Positions 27,703 through 37,644 of a stretch of DNA of 64,000 nucleotides are shown here, one piece after another. Source of the DNA: Aurantiacibacter sp. MUD61 (lineage in GTDB: Bacteria > Pseudomonadota > Alphaproteobacteria > Sphingomonadales > Sphingomonadaceae); assembly GCF_027912455.1 (NCBI RefSeq), contig NZ_CP115446.1:581501-645500 (forward strand), read 5' to 3'. The translations under genes were made by a program, and so were the position numbers. Position 1 is the first letter of the stretch; each line of letters starts with the position of its first letter. Under the pieces are notes generated by a model. It did not search any database. It saw only the letters and a list, made by a program, of their open reading frames with translations, and was not told the DNA's origin.

Positions 27703-28572
27703 ATGGATAAGCTCTGGCAGAACCACAAAGCTGCGCTGATCGCAATTGGCGTGTTCATCATCGTGGCGCTCAGCACCATCGTGATTGTCCCCGAAACCCA
27801 GCAGGGCGTGGTGATCCGTGCAGGTGAGCCCGTACGCGTGATCAACCGCTTCGATCCGGGTCAGGAATTCGGCTCGACCGGCGCTGGCATTTCCTGGCGC
27901 ATCCCCGGTTATGAGCGTGTGCAGATGGTCGATCGCCGCATTCTCGATCTCGATATGGAAGGCGAAACCGTCCTGTCGAACGATCAGCAGCGTCTCGAAG
28001 TAAACGCCTATGCGCGCTATCGGATTTTCGATCCGGTGCTGTTCGTCGAACGTGCGCGGACCGAGGAAAGTCTGACCGACCAGCTCGAACCGATCCTCAG
28101 CTCGGCGCTGCGGCAGGAGCTTGGCCGCCGCACCTTTGCCAGCTTGCTGACCGCAGAGCGCGGCAATGCGATGAGCAACATCCGCGACACGCTGGATGCG
28201 GAGGCACGCGGCTATGGTGCGCAGATCATCGACGTGCGCATCAAGCGCGCCGACCTGCCCGTAGGCCGACCGCTGACGGCTGCGTTTGAGCGGATGCGTT
28301 CGGAACGTGAGGAAGAGGCAGCGACGATCCGTGCAGGCGGTGCTCGCGACGCGCAGATCATTCGCGCAGAAGCCGAAGCTAATGCCGCGCAGATCTACGC
28401 CGAAGCCTATAATCAGGACCCCGGTTTTTACGATTTCTACCGCGCGATGGAGAGCTATCGCCGCACATTCGGCCCCGTGCAGAATGGCGAGAATGCGGAG
28501 AATGTCGGAGACAGTTCCGTCGTGCTGAGCCCGGATAATGAATATCTGCGCCAGTTCCGCGGTGGTCGTTAA
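27703..28572 (+). CDS. hflC: HflC, partner of HflK
   Basis: 289 residues. One N-terminal membrane helix (ALIAIGVFIIVALSTIVIV, about 10-28) is followed by the SPFH domain (PETQQGVVIRAGEPVRVIN..PGISW-like IPGYERVQMVDRRI). A helical segment rich in Ala, Glu and Arg (about 190-245) and the C-terminal FYDFYRAMESYRRTF complete the chain. It forms the HflKC complex with the product of the gene directly upstream; the start lies one base after the hflK stop. Confidence 0.95.
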   Translation: MDKLWQNHKAALIAIGVFIIVALSTIVIVPETQQGVVIRAGEPVRVINRFDPGQEFGSTGAGISWRIPGYERVQMVDRRILDLDMEGETVLSNDQQRLEVNAYARYRIFDPVLFVERARTEESLTDQLEPILSSALRQELGRRTFASLLTAERGNAMSNIRDTLDAEARGYGAQIIDVRIKRADLPVGRPLTAAFERMRSEREEEAATIRAGGARDAQIIRAEAEANAAQIYAEAYNQDPGFYDFYRAMESYRRTFGPVQNGENAENVGDSSVVLSPDNEYLRQFRGGR

Positions 28573-28579
28573 TCAGTGA

Positions 28580-28661
28580 GCCCCGCCGGGTTTGCGACAC
28601 ACGATTACAAGTGTCGTTAAACGAGCATTCAGCCGCTATCGGCTGGAAACATCGGCGGGGC
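28580..28661 (+). ncRNA. Predicted three-way-junction RNA structure between hflC and degP
   Basis: A 9-bp closing stem, GCCCCGCCG (28580-28588) with CGGCGGGGC (28653-28661), encloses two perfect 6-bp hairpins. These are CGACAC/GTGTCG (28595-28600/28611-28616) and CAGCCG/CGGCTG (28630-28635/28640-28645, CTAT loop). No U-tract follows, so it is not a plain terminator. It could be part of the degP leader, a processed intergenic RNA or an RNA-stability element. All pairings were read by eye. Confidence 0.45.
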
Positions 28662-28722
28662 CCACACGCTCATGGGCGAAGAAGTTTGCCCTGAACGGAC
28701 ATAACAAAGAGGAACAAAGGAC

Positions 28723-30264
28723 GTGAAGCCAGTGCGCTATTCTTACGGCATCACAACTGCACTGCTTGTTGGCGGTGCGGCCATTTCAATGATCACCGGC
28801 TACCCCGCCGGCGCGCAGGTTGCGCAGAACGATCGCATCCAGATTCAGGACGCCGTGCCTGTCGACGGAGCTCCTGCCAGCTTTGCCGATCTGACCGAAG
28901 TTCTGCAGCCCGCGGTGGTCAATATCTCCACCCGCCAATCCATCACGGTGGAGCAGCAGGCGAGCCCGTTCGACCAGTTCTTCAACCGCCGCCGTGCGCC
29001 AAGCGGACCGCAGACGCGCGAAGCGACTTCGCTCGGCTCAGGCTTCATCGTAAGCGCGGATGGCTATGTGGTCACCAACAATCACGTGGTCGCGCCTCCC
29101 AACAATGGCCGGGTGCAGGCGACGCTGGAAGAAGTGACGGTTACCCTGCCCGATGGGCGCGAATATGAAGCCGAAGTGGTCGGCACCGATCCGCAGAGCG
29201 ATCTTGCGGTGCTCAAGATCAATCGTGCAGAGCCCTTCCCCTTCGTGCGCTTCGGCGATTCCAGCCAAGCCCGTGTGGGTGACTGGGTGATCGCGATCGG
29301 CAACCCGTTCGGCCTTGGCGGCACGGTGACGAGCGGCATCGTCTCGGCAGTGTACCGGAGCACCGGCCAGGGTGGCGCGTTCGACCGCTTCCTGCAGACC
29401 GATGCTGCGATCAATCGCGGCAATTCAGGCGGTCCGCTGTTCGACATGCAGGGCAATGTGATCGGCATCAACAATGCCATTCTCTCGCCTTCGGGCGGCA
29501 GCGTCGGCATTGGCCTCGCCATTCCGGCGGAAGATGCCGAACCCATCGTCGCATCGCTGATCTCCGGAGAGGAAATCCTGCGCGGCTATCTCGGCGTGCA
29601 GATCCAGCCGGTGAATGATGACATCGCCGAAGCACTCGGCATTGAAGAAGATCGCGGCGAGCTCATTCAGATGGTCCAGCCCGATGAAGCCGCAGAGCGT
29701 GCAGGGCTGCGGGCTGGCGACGTCGTGCTGACGGTGAATGGTGAAACCATCACGCCGGACAATACGCTGTCCTACATCGTCGCCAATATCGCTCCGGGAA
29801 CGACTGTTCCGGTGACCTACATTCGCGACGGCGAACGCCGCAGCGCGAATGTGACTGTCGGCCGCCGCCCGAGCGCAGAGGAAATGCGCCAGCAGCAGAT
29901 GTTCCAGAACGAGGACGATAATACGCCGGACGATGCCCCGTCGGATGATGGAAGCTCCATGGTCGAAGATGCGCTGGGCATTCGCGCCGTGGCTATCAAC
30001 GCGAATATCGCGCGGCAGCTCGGCGTTTCGTCGGACACCACCGGCGTCGCCATCGTCAGCGTCGATCCGTCGTCGGATGCCGCACGCCGCGGCCTCGCAC
30101 GCGGGGTGATCATCAGCCGGGCGAATGGCCGCGATGTGGCGAGCCTCGCCGATCTCGAAGCGGTCATCGCCAATGCGCGCGAAGCCGGTCGCGGTGCGAT
30201 CCTGCTGCGCGTTCAAGCGCGCGGCGGCCCTGCGCAATCGATCCCGGTTCGCCTCAACGATTGA
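28723..30264 (+). CDS. degP: Periplasmic Do-family serine protease (DegP/HtrA)
   Basis: 513 residues from a GTG start preceded by AAAGGA. A signal segment (about 1-32) directs it to the periplasm. The trypsin-like domain has the full triad: His121 (TNNHVV), Asp160 (QSDLAVL) and Ser235 (GNSGGPLFD). Two PDZ domains follow (about 285-390 and 415-505), with an acidic linker between them (NEDDNTPDDAPSDDG). It degrades or refolds misfolded envelope proteins. It follows hflK-hflC, which control the FtsH protease, so this is an envelope quality-control cluster. Confidence 0.95.
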   Translation: MKPVRYSYGITTALLVGGAAISMITGYPAGAQVAQNDRIQIQDAVPVDGAPASFADLTEVLQPAVVNISTRQSITVEQQASPFDQFFNRRRAPSGPQTREATSLGSGFIVSADGYVVTNNHVVAPPNNGRVQATLEEVTVTLPDGREYEAEVVGTDPQSDLAVLKINRAEPFPFVRFGDSSQARVGDWVIAIGNPFGLGGTVTSGIVSAVYRSTGQGGAFDRFLQTDAAINRGNSGGPLFDMQGNVIGINNAILSPSGGSVGIGLAIPAEDAEPIVASLISGEEILRGYLGVQIQPVNDDIAEALGIEEDRGELIQMVQPDEAAERAGLRAGDVVLTVNGETITPDNTLSYIVANIAPGTTVPVTYIRDGERRSANVTVGRRPSAEEMRQQQMFQNEDDNTPDDAPSDDGSSMVEDALGIRAVAINANIARQLGVSSDTTGVAIVSVDPSSDAARRGLARGVIISRANGRDVASLADLEAVIANAREAGRGAILLRVQARGGPAQSIPVRLND

Positions 30265-30302
30265 AGCGCTGGCAAGCTGGTTGAGGCCGGCTGGGATAAA
30301 GA

Positions 30303-30346
30303 AAAACCCGCTTCCCTGCATCGCGCCGGGAAGCGGGTTTTCTTTT
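30303..30346. terminator. Bidirectional terminator between degP and PBP1A genes
   Basis: AAAACCCGCTTCCC (30303-30316) and GGGAAGCGGGTTTT (30328-30341) form a perfect 14-bp stem with an 11-base loop. A-runs lie before it and T-runs after it, so it works for both convergent genes. Confidence 0.92.
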
Positions 30347-30364
30347 GCCAGAGTAGATAGTGGA

Positions 30365-32629
30365 TCAGAACCGCTGTTCATTCACCAGTGCATCGCCAGT
30401 GCGTCGCTGGCGCGGTTGATCTTCCGGGACTTCGCGACCGGTCGCGCGTTCAAGGAAGTCATCGCTTGCTGCTGCCGGGGGCTTGTCCTCTGCCGGTCGA
30501 TTGCCAGAGGGATTGGCGGGGCGATTGCCGATGGAAATGCCGGGCCGCGGGCCACTGCGCTCATCGTCCATGCCACGCGGGTCGAGCGGATCACGCGGCT
30601 CTCGCCGTTCGCCTTCCTGATCGAATTCACCATTGCCGATCCGCTCGCTGCGTCCCGGCTCGATCAGATTGCCCTGCTCGTCAATGTAGTAATAATATTC
30701 GCCCTCTTCGCCGAGGTAATATTCGTCGTCTGGCTCCAGCTGCCAATCCGGCAATTTCAGATCGGTATCGAATTCTTCAACCGGGCGATCACGCACGGCG
30801 TAACGCATATAGGACGCGAAGGCACGCGCCGGGGCAGTGCCCCCGCCGAGCCCGCCGACACGGCCATTGTCATCGCGGCCCATCCACACGCCAGTGGTGA
30901 TGCCGCTGGAAAAGCCCACGAAATAACCGTCGCGGTTTTCGCTCGTGGTGCCCGTCTTGCCCGCGACGGGTCGCCCGATCTGCGCCGCGCGGCCGGTGCC
31001 GGTGGCGACCGCCGTCTGCAGCAGATCTGTTATTCCCGCTGCGACATAATCGGGCACAAGGCGGTAGCTGCGCGCATTCTCATGCCGGTAAAGCTCGTCC
31101 CCGTCGGCATTGGTCACACGCAAGATGCCATAGGGCTCTACCGATTGCCCGCCCGCAGATACTGCGGCAAAGGCGCGCGTCATGTCGATAAGGCGCACTT
31201 CGGAAGAGCCGAGCACCATGCTGGGATAAGTCGAAATCGGCGTCGTAATTCCGAACCGCCGCGCCATGCTGGCGACATTCGAAAAGCCCACTTCATTGCC
31301 AAGCTGCGCCGCGACCGTATTGGTCGAATAGGCAAAGGCGCTTCGCACGTCGATCTCGCCCACATTGCGGCCATTGGAATTGCGCGGCGACCAGCCTTCG
31401 ATGGTGACAGGCGTATCGACCACCATGTCATCCGGCGTATAGCCTGCTTCGAGGGCACTGAGATAAACGAACAATTTGAAGGAAGAGCCCGGCTGCCGCA
31501 TCGCATCGGTAGCGCGGTTGTAATTGCTGGTGACGTAATCGGTGCCGCCCACCAGCGCCAGCACCGCGCCATCACGGTCGAGGCTGACCAGCGCGCCTTG
31601 CGTATTCTCCGGCACATTGCTCTGCACCGCTGTGGTGGCCGCGCGCTGCATTCCGACATCGAGCGTGGTCCAGACTTCGATCGGCTCGAACGTGCCGCTC
31701 GGCAAAAGCAGGTCGAGCTGCGGCAGCGCCCAGTCGGTGAAGTAGCGGATCGAATCCTGCCCCACATCCTCGCGCAAATTGACCGCATCGACATTGACTT
31801 GCCGGGCCACGGCAGGATCGAGCCCGCCATAGGTCACCATCTGCCCGATCACGACATTCGCGCGGCTGACGGCTGCATCGATATCTGCCGTCGGCGAATA
31901 GCGGCTGGGTGCCTTTACAAGGCCAGCAATGATCGCCGCTTCTTCCAGCGAGAGCTCGCGCGCCGAATGGCTGAAGAATTTGCGGCTGGCGGAATCGATG
32001 CCGTAGGCGCCGCCGCCGAAATAGACCTTGTTAAGGTAGAGCTCGAGGATCTCGTCCTTGGTGAAATTCCATTCCAGCGCCAACGCCAGCACCGCCTCGC
32101 GCATCTTGCGATCCATGGTGCGATTGGAATTGAGGAAGACGTTACGCGCCAGCTGCTGCGAAATAGTGGACGTGCCGCCGATCCGGTCCTCCCCGAAGAC
32201 GCCTTCGATGATCGCTCCGCTGGTGCGGATGAAGTCGATGCCGAAATGCGAATAGAAGCGGTGATCTTCCACGCTTATCATCGCATCTTTCATAACTTGC
32301 GGGATTTCGTCGGCTTCCAGCCATTGGCCATAGCTTGGGCCCAGTTCGACGATCTGCGACCCATCGCGGGCTCGCACCAGAATGGTCTGGCCGGTCTGGC
32401 TCTGACGCAATTCAGAGAAGGTCGGCATGGATTGCGCGGCGAAATAGACCGAGGTGAACAGCGCGATCGCGCCAATGATGAGGAGTGCCACAGAGGCAAT
32501 CGCACCGCGTTTGGTCCACTTCCAGAGCGACGACTTCCAGCCGCCAGCCCGCGCTTCCCGCGCCTCTGCGGCTGCCTTGCGGGACCGGTACCCTCTCTTC
32601 TTGGAGCTGCCGCTCCTGCGCCTGGCCAT
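30365..32629 (-). CDS. Penicillin-binding protein 1A (bifunctional class A PBP)
   Basis: 754 residues. A basic cytoplasmic N-terminus and one membrane helix (about 43-65) precede a GT51 glycosyltransferase (catalytic Glu in SVEDHRFYSHFG; GTSTISQQLARN). The transpeptidase follows with SSFK (nucleophile Ser382), YSTN and KTGTT. It polymerises and crosslinks peptidoglycan. The C-terminal about 110 residues are a low-complexity acidic and Pro/Arg-rich tail (DDEYYLGEEGEYYYYIDEQG, then RP-rich repeats) beyond the usual domain. It converges with degP. Confidence 0.94.
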   Translation of the reverse strand: MARRRSGSSKKRGYRSRKAAAEAREARAGGWKSSLWKWTKRGAIASVALLIIGAIALFTSVYFAAQSMPTFSELRQSQTGQTILVRARDGSQIVELGPSYGQWLEADEIPQVMKDAMISVEDHRFYSHFGIDFIRTSGAIIEGVFGEDRIGGTSTISQQLARNVFLNSNRTMDRKMREAVLALALEWNFTKDEILELYLNKVYFGGGAYGIDSASRKFFSHSARELSLEEAAIIAGLVKAPSRYSPTADIDAAVSRANVVIGQMVTYGGLDPAVARQVNVDAVNLREDVGQDSIRYFTDWALPQLDLLLPSGTFEPIEVWTTLDVGMQRAATTAVQSNVPENTQGALVSLDRDGAVLALVGGTDYVTSNYNRATDAMRQPGSSFKLFVYLSALEAGYTPDDMVVDTPVTIEGWSPRNSNGRNVGEIDVRSAFAYSTNTVAAQLGNEVGFSNVASMARRFGITTPISTYPSMVLGSSEVRLIDMTRAFAAVSAGGQSVEPYGILRVTNADGDELYRHENARSYRLVPDYVAAGITDLLQTAVATGTGRAAQIGRPVAGKTGTTSENRDGYFVGFSSGITTGVWMGRDDNGRVGGLGGGTAPARAFASYMRYAVRDRPVEEFDTDLKLPDWQLEPDDEYYLGEEGEYYYYIDEQGNLIEPGRSERIGNGEFDQEGERREPRDPLDPRGMDDERSGPRPGISIGNRPANPSGNRPAEDKPPAAASDDFLERATGREVPEDQPRQRRTGDALVNEQRF

Positions 32630-32745
32630 CAGACCCTAAATTCCCTCTGTGGGCGAAGCGCCGCTTGCACGCAGCCGCCCGTCAAATTCGCGAATTGCCG
32701 CCATGCATAGGCCAAATGTAACCGGGCGTGAACGCTCCAATGCGT

Positions 32746-33156
32746 TCAATCGCCCGCTTTTTCCTCCGGTTCGAAATCGAGCGAGGCGGAATTGATGCAA
32801 TAGCGCAATCCTTCTGGCCCGGGGCCATCGGGAAAAACGTGACCCAAATGACCTTCACAGCGCGCGCAGACGACTTCGGTGCGGACCATGCCGTGCGACA
32901 TATCCTTGTTAAGCTCGACATTGTCCTGATCAGTCGGCGCCGTGAAGCTTGGCCAGCCGGACCCGCTGTTATACTTCGTGTCGGACGGAAACAGCGGCAG
33001 CCCGCAGGCGGCGCATTTGTACAGCCCCTCGTCCTTGTTATTCTCATATTTGCCAGTGAAGGCCCGCTCCGTGCCGCCTTCGCGCAGGATCTGATACTGC
33101 TCCGGCGTCAGCTTCTCACGCCATTCGGCTTCGGTGAGTGTCATTTTTTCGGTCAT
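32746..33156 (-). CDS. msrB: Peptide-methionine (R)-S-oxide reductase
   Basis: 136 residues from ATG at 33156 with AAAGGAG five bases upstream. MsrB reduces the R-epimer of methionine sulfoxide. Zinc-binding pairs CAAC and CARC, the segment [13 protein letters not shown] and the catalytic Cys in [11 protein letters not shown] are all present. Its ribosome binding site directly abuts a structured repeat hairpin (33168-33189), so the mRNA leader begins with that structure. Confidence 0.95.
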   Translation of the reverse strand: MTEKMTLTEAEWREKLTPEQYQILREGGTERAFTGKYENNKDEGLYKCAACGLPLFPSDTKYNSGSGWPSFTAPTDQDNVELNKDMSHGMVRTEVVCARCEGHLGHVFPDGPGPEGLRYCINSASLDFEPEEKAGD

Positions 33157-33164
33157 TTTTCTCC

Positions 33165-33420
33165 TTTCGCACACCCATCCGGGCGCGCGTCCTCGGTGCT
33201 ATTCGCTCCGGCGGGACTGCGTTCCGCCTGCGCGGCACCTGCGGGCTTCGCGGTTGCTCGCTGTCGCTGACCTGCGGCCAGCGAAACCAGTGCTTCATTT
33301 ATATAGGAACGCGGAGCACGGGCGACTAGCCCGCAAGGCCGAACGGCCGCCCGCAGCGGGCGCGCAGCGTAGCGGAGCGCATCTAGCGAGGACGAAGCCG
33401 CGGATGCGGCTTCGCAAAAC
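33165..33420. repeat. Composite structured repeat with outward-facing GGAT-loop hairpins (copy 1)
   Basis: This 256-base stretch holds no gene. At its left end a hairpin lies on the minus strand at 33168-33189 (stem CGCGCGCCC with GGGTGTGCG, loop GGAT, two G-U pairs). At its right end is one on the plus strand at 33393-33414 (CGAAGCCGC/GCGGCTTCG, loop GGAT). Each is preceded by CGAGGACG and the right one ends GCAAAAC. Inside are further stems (GGCCG/CGGCC, CGGGC/GCCCG) and a module of about 100 bases nearly identical, inverted, to 60925-61020. The left end abuts msrB and the right end is 3 bases from the GST stop. Confidence 0.85.
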
Positions 33421-33423
33421 CAG

Positions 33424-34095
33424 TTACGCATTTACATCCGCATATTGCCGTGCAGGCGGCAGGCCGTCCATCTTCTGTCGCAGCAGGGGCGAGAAGCTGG
33501 GGCGGCTTTTCATCACGCGATACCAGCCATGCGCGCTGTCGTGGCCTTTCCAGTCGATATCGCCGAAATAGTCGACGACCGAAATCTGCGCGGCGGCGGC
33601 AAAATCCGCGAGGCTCAGCTGCGACCCTGCAAGCCAGCGGCGATTGTCGATCAGCCAATCGATATAGTCGAGATGATCGTGAAGCAGGCGCTGCGTGTGG
33701 CGGAGCACCTGGCTGTCCGGCGATTGGCGCAGGACCAGCCGCTTCTTCATCTTCTCCACCAGCAGTGGCCCGGTGATATCGCCGAAGAAACTCTCATCGA
33801 ACAGCGCCACCAGCCGCCTGATTTCCGCGCGCGATCGCGCCGAACCGAGGATCAATGGGCGATCGCTTTCGGTCTCGTCCAGATATTCGCAAATCGCCTG
33901 ACTATCGATCAGCGCGAAATTCTTGGTCGGGTCATGCAGCACCGGCACCCGTCCAGCGGGGTTCAGCTGACGAAAATTCGGGTCCGCATCCCATGGGTAA
34001 AGCGACACCAGCTCATAGCCCAGGCCCTTCTCGCCAAGCGCGAGCTGGACCTTGCGGCTGAATGGACAGAGCGGGAAGTGAAAGAGGTGCCACAT
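33424..34095 (-). CDS. Glutathione S-transferase family protein
   Basis: 223 residues. The N-terminal thioredoxin-like domain begins with FHFPLCPFSRKVQLAL; CPFS carries the likely catalytic Cys. GRVPVL and DSQAICEYLDE follow, forming the glutathione site. The C-terminal half is the all-helical domain (WLAGSQLSLADFAAAAQISVVDY). It probably conjugates or reduces small electrophiles with glutathione; the substrate is unknown. A GGAT-loop repeat hairpin sits 3 bases after its stop. Confidence 0.9.
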   Translation of the reverse strand: MWHLFHFPLCPFSRKVQLALGEKGLGYELVSLYPWDADPNFRQLNPAGRVPVLHDPTKNFALIDSQAICEYLDETESDRPLILGSARSRAEIRRLVALFDESFFGDITGPLLVEKMKKRLVLRQSPDSQVLRHTQRLLHDHLDYIDWLIDNRRWLAGSQLSLADFAAAAQISVVDYFGDIDWKGHDSAHGWYRVMKSRPSFSPLLRQKMDGLPPARQYADVNA

Positions 34096-34150
34096 ATGTG
34101 ACCATCGCTATTGCCCCATGCGTGGTTCCCGGTCCAGCCGGGATTTCCCG

Positions 34151-34510
34151 CTAATTGTCAAGCAGGGCAAGGCATGCAGGCATAACGTCGTCCAGCGTGT
34201 CATTGTCCCACAAATCCTGCGCTTCGGAAGAGAACAGCACGGTGAGCTGCTCGCGCGAGAGGCCTGCTTCATCCATCAGGCGCGCGCCGGCCTGCACGAA
34301 AAACTCACTGCCGCTTTCGCGAATATCCGGATAGCGCAGCGCAGCGGCATTGCCGTTGGACTGCCCCTCGGCCACCAGCGCGAAAGCTGCCGAACAGCGC
34401 GCCAGCATACGATGCTCAAGGGAGAGCTCAGGCAGATTGTCCTGCGCCGTGGCAGTCAGCGGTGAAACGGCAATAGCGAGCGGGGCAATGATCGATAGCA
34501 TGGTCCGCAT
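34151..34510 (-). CDS. Small secreted protein of unknown function
   Basis: 119 residues from ATG at 34510, or 116 from the next ATG at 34501; neither has a strong ribosome binding site. A signal peptide (about 1-23, ending TATAQ) is followed by a mostly helical acidic domain containing one Cys after export and another near the end (LARCSAAFALV, VMPACLALL). These could form a disulfide. I do not recognise the family. It is divergent from the aldehyde dehydrogenase gene. Confidence 0.6.
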   Translation of the reverse strand: MRTMLSIIAPLAIAVSPLTATAQDNLPELSLEHRMLARCSAAFALVAEGQSNGNAAALRYPDIRESGSEFFVQAGARLMDEAGLSREQLTVLFSSEAQDLWDNDTLDDVMPACLALLDN

Positions 34511-34634
34511 TATGACTGTGTCAGGATGAACCGCAAGTTCACAGGAAGCCGCGTGGGGCTCATTTGCTTGCGTAGCCGGGAAATCGCTTGAAGGTGCTGC
34601 GTTGGATGAGGATATAAGCGCGCAAGGAGACACC

Positions 34635-36065
34635 ATGACAGATTACCCCACGCTTCACCTGCTTATCGACGGCGAACAGATTAGCGGCGATGGCCGCGAG
34701 ACCGAAGAGGTCATCAATCCCGCCACAGAGGACGTGCTCGGAACTCTGCCCCATGCCACGGCAGACGACCTCGACCGCGCACTTGAAGCAGCCGAGCGTG
34801 GGTTCAAGGAATGGCGCACGACGAGCGCGGACAAGCGCTGCGCAATCCTGACCAAAGCGGCGAACCTGCTCCGCGAACGGGCGAGCGATCTCGGCACGAT
34901 CCTGACGATGGAACAGGGCAAGACGCTGGCCGAGGGGCGCGGCGAATTCATGTATTCCGCCAATTTGCTGGAATTCTACGCGCAGGAAGCCAAGCGCACC
35001 TTTGGCCGCACGCTGGTGCGCCCTGAGGGTAGCCGGGTGGAAGTGCAGTATCACCCCGTAGGCCCTGTGGCAGGCTTTGCGCCGTGGAATTTCCCCGCGA
35101 TCAATGTGATGCGCAAGATCGGCGGCGCGCTTGCGGCGGGCTGCTCGACGATCGTCAAGCCAAGCGAGGAAACCCCCGCTTCGGGCATCGCCGTGGTGCA
35201 GGCACTGCTCGACGCGGGCGTGCCTGGCGGCGTGGTGCAATGCGTGTTCGGCGTGCCGAGCGATGTGAGCGAGCACCTGCTCGGCTCTCCGATCATCCGC
35301 AAGCTGACGTTCACCGGCTCCACCCCCGTCGGCAAGCATCTCGCCAAACTCGCGGCGGAAGATCTCAAGATCACGACCATGGAACTCGGCGGCCACGGCC
35401 CGGTCTTGATTTTCAACGATACCGATATCGACAAGGCATTGGATACCATGGCCCCCGGCGCTTACCGCAACGCGGGCCAGGTTTGTGTCAGCCCCACGCG
35501 CTTCCTCATCGAAGAGGATGTGTTCGGCAAATTCCGCGATGGCTTTGTCGAGCGGGTCGAGAAAATGCAGGTCGGCAATGGCCTCGAAAAGGGCACGGAC
35601 ATGGGGCCGATGGCCAATTCCCGCGGGCGCGAGAATGTCGGCAAGCTGATCGCGCAGGCGCAGGATGCTGGCGGCACTCTGCTTTCAGGCGGAGAGCGTA
35701 TCGGTAACCAGGGGTTCTTCCACCAGCCCACGGTGCTCGCCGAAGTACCCACCGATGCCGACATCATGAATGAAGAACCGTTCGGTCCCGTCGCCATCCT
35801 CAACCCGATGGCAGGCGAGCAGGCGATGATCGACGAAGCGAACCGCCTTCCCTATGGCCTTGCCGCCTATGCATGGACGAACGATCCGGCCCGACGCCGC
35901 CGTTTGGCTGCCGAAGTGGAAGCAGGCATGCTTGCGATCAATGGCGGCAATGTCTCGACCGTCGATGCGCCGTTCGGCGGCGTCAAATGGTCAGGCTATG
36001 GCAGCGAAGACGGCCCCGAAGGCGTGCGCGCTTGTCTGGTCCCCAAGGCCGTTCACGAAGGCTGA
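34635..36065 (+). CDS. NAD(P)-dependent aldehyde dehydrogenase (succinate-semialdehyde-dehydrogenase-like)
   Basis: 476 residues from ATG at 34635 with AAGGAGA upstream. It has the aldehyde dehydrogenase fold, with [22 protein letters not shown], the general-base Glu250 (MELGGHG) and nucleophile Cys284 (NAGQVCVSP). Sequence style is closest to succinate-semialdehyde and related dehydrogenases, but the substrate is not fixed by motifs. It ends 10 bases before the formaldehyde dehydrogenase gene, so it is co-transcribed with a detoxification set. Confidence 0.9.
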   Translation: MTDYPTLHLLIDGEQISGDGRETEEVINPATEDVLGTLPHATADDLDRALEAAERGFKEWRTTSADKRCAILTKAANLLRERASDLGTILTMEQGKTLAEGRGEFMYSANLLEFYAQEAKRTFGRTLVRPEGSRVEVQYHPVGPVAGFAPWNFPAINVMRKIGGALAAGCSTIVKPSEETPASGIAVVQALLDAGVPGGVVQCVFGVPSDVSEHLLGSPIIRKLTFTGSTPVGKHLAKLAAEDLKITTMELGGHGPVLIFNDTDIDKALDTMAPGAYRNAGQVCVSPTRFLIEEDVFGKFRDGFVERVEKMQVGNGLEKGTDMGPMANSRGRENVGKLIAQAQDAGGTLLSGGERIGNQGFFHQPTVLAEVPTDADIMNEEPFGPVAILNPMAGEQAMIDEANRLPYGLAAYAWTNDPARRRRLAAEVEAGMLAINGGNVSTVDAPFGGVKWSGYGSEDGPEGVRACLVPKAVHEG

Positions 36066-36075
36066 GGAGAGACAC

Positions 36076-37182
<1,107 letters not shown>

Positions 37183-37194
37183 GAACCAAGACGC

Positions 37195-37220
37195 GTTCGT
37201 CCTGAGCTTGTCGAAGGGCG
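37195..37220 (+). repeat. Single copy of the dispersed REP-like repeat
   Basis: GTTCGTCCTGAGCTTGTCGA followed by AGGGCG, the same core as the paired copies at 1531-1608 and 3146-3231, here as one arm between frmA and the VOC gene. Confidence 0.85.
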
Positions 37221-37248
37221 ATTGCGAACACTCGAGAGGAATTCATAA

Positions 37249-37644
37249 ATGTTCAGTCACGTAATGATCGGCACAGACGATCTGGAAAAATCCGCAAAGT
37301 TTTATGAGAAAGTTCTCGGCGTCCTGGGTGCCGGAGCGCCGATGATGCATGAAAATGCGACTGGTCAAACGCGTGCGCTGTTCAATCATGACGGCTCCAT
37401 TCTCATCCTCACCACGCCGATCGATGGCAATCCTGCCAGCTGCGCAAACGGCTCGACGATCGGCCTGCGCTGCAGTTCAACCGAGCAGGTGAAGGAGCTG
37501 CACGATGCGGCCGTAGCCGCCGGCGGCACCAGTATCGAAGACCCGCCCGGACCGCGCGATGGCGGAGCGCTGGGCACGCTGCACCTGTGCTATTTCCGCG
37601 ACCTTGATGGTCACAAGATCTGCGGCATTCACCGGGCCGGTTGA
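37249..37644 (+). CDS. VOC (glyoxalase/bleomycin-resistance) family protein
   Basis: 131 residues with the vicinal-oxygen-chelate beta-alpha-beta-beta-beta pattern: MFSHVMIGTDDLEKSAKFYEKVLG at the start and LHLCYFRDLDGHKICGIH at the end. Members bind a metal and act on diverse small molecules. It is placed between formaldehyde dehydrogenase and S-formylglutathione hydrolase, and its stop overlaps the start of the latter. This suggests a role in aldehyde or glutathione-adduct chemistry, but the reaction is unknown. Confidence 0.82.
   Translation: MFSHVMIGTDDLEKSAKFYEKVLGVLGAGAPMMHENATGQTRALFNHDGSILILTTPIDGNPASCANGSTIGLRCSSTEQVKELHDAAVAAGGTSIEDPPGPRDGGALGTLHLCYFRDLDGHKICGIHRAG

Noticed and set aside
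30125..32710. 861-codon plus-strand open frame opposite PBP1A
   Set aside because: Antisense of an intact PBP1A with all catalytic motifs; the frame gives a His/Arg-rich protein and also crosses the strong bidirectional terminator at 30303-30346.
33116..33431. Small open frames in the msrB-GST gap
   Set aside because: They consist of the structured repeat read as protein; the similarity to 60925-61020 is at DNA level.
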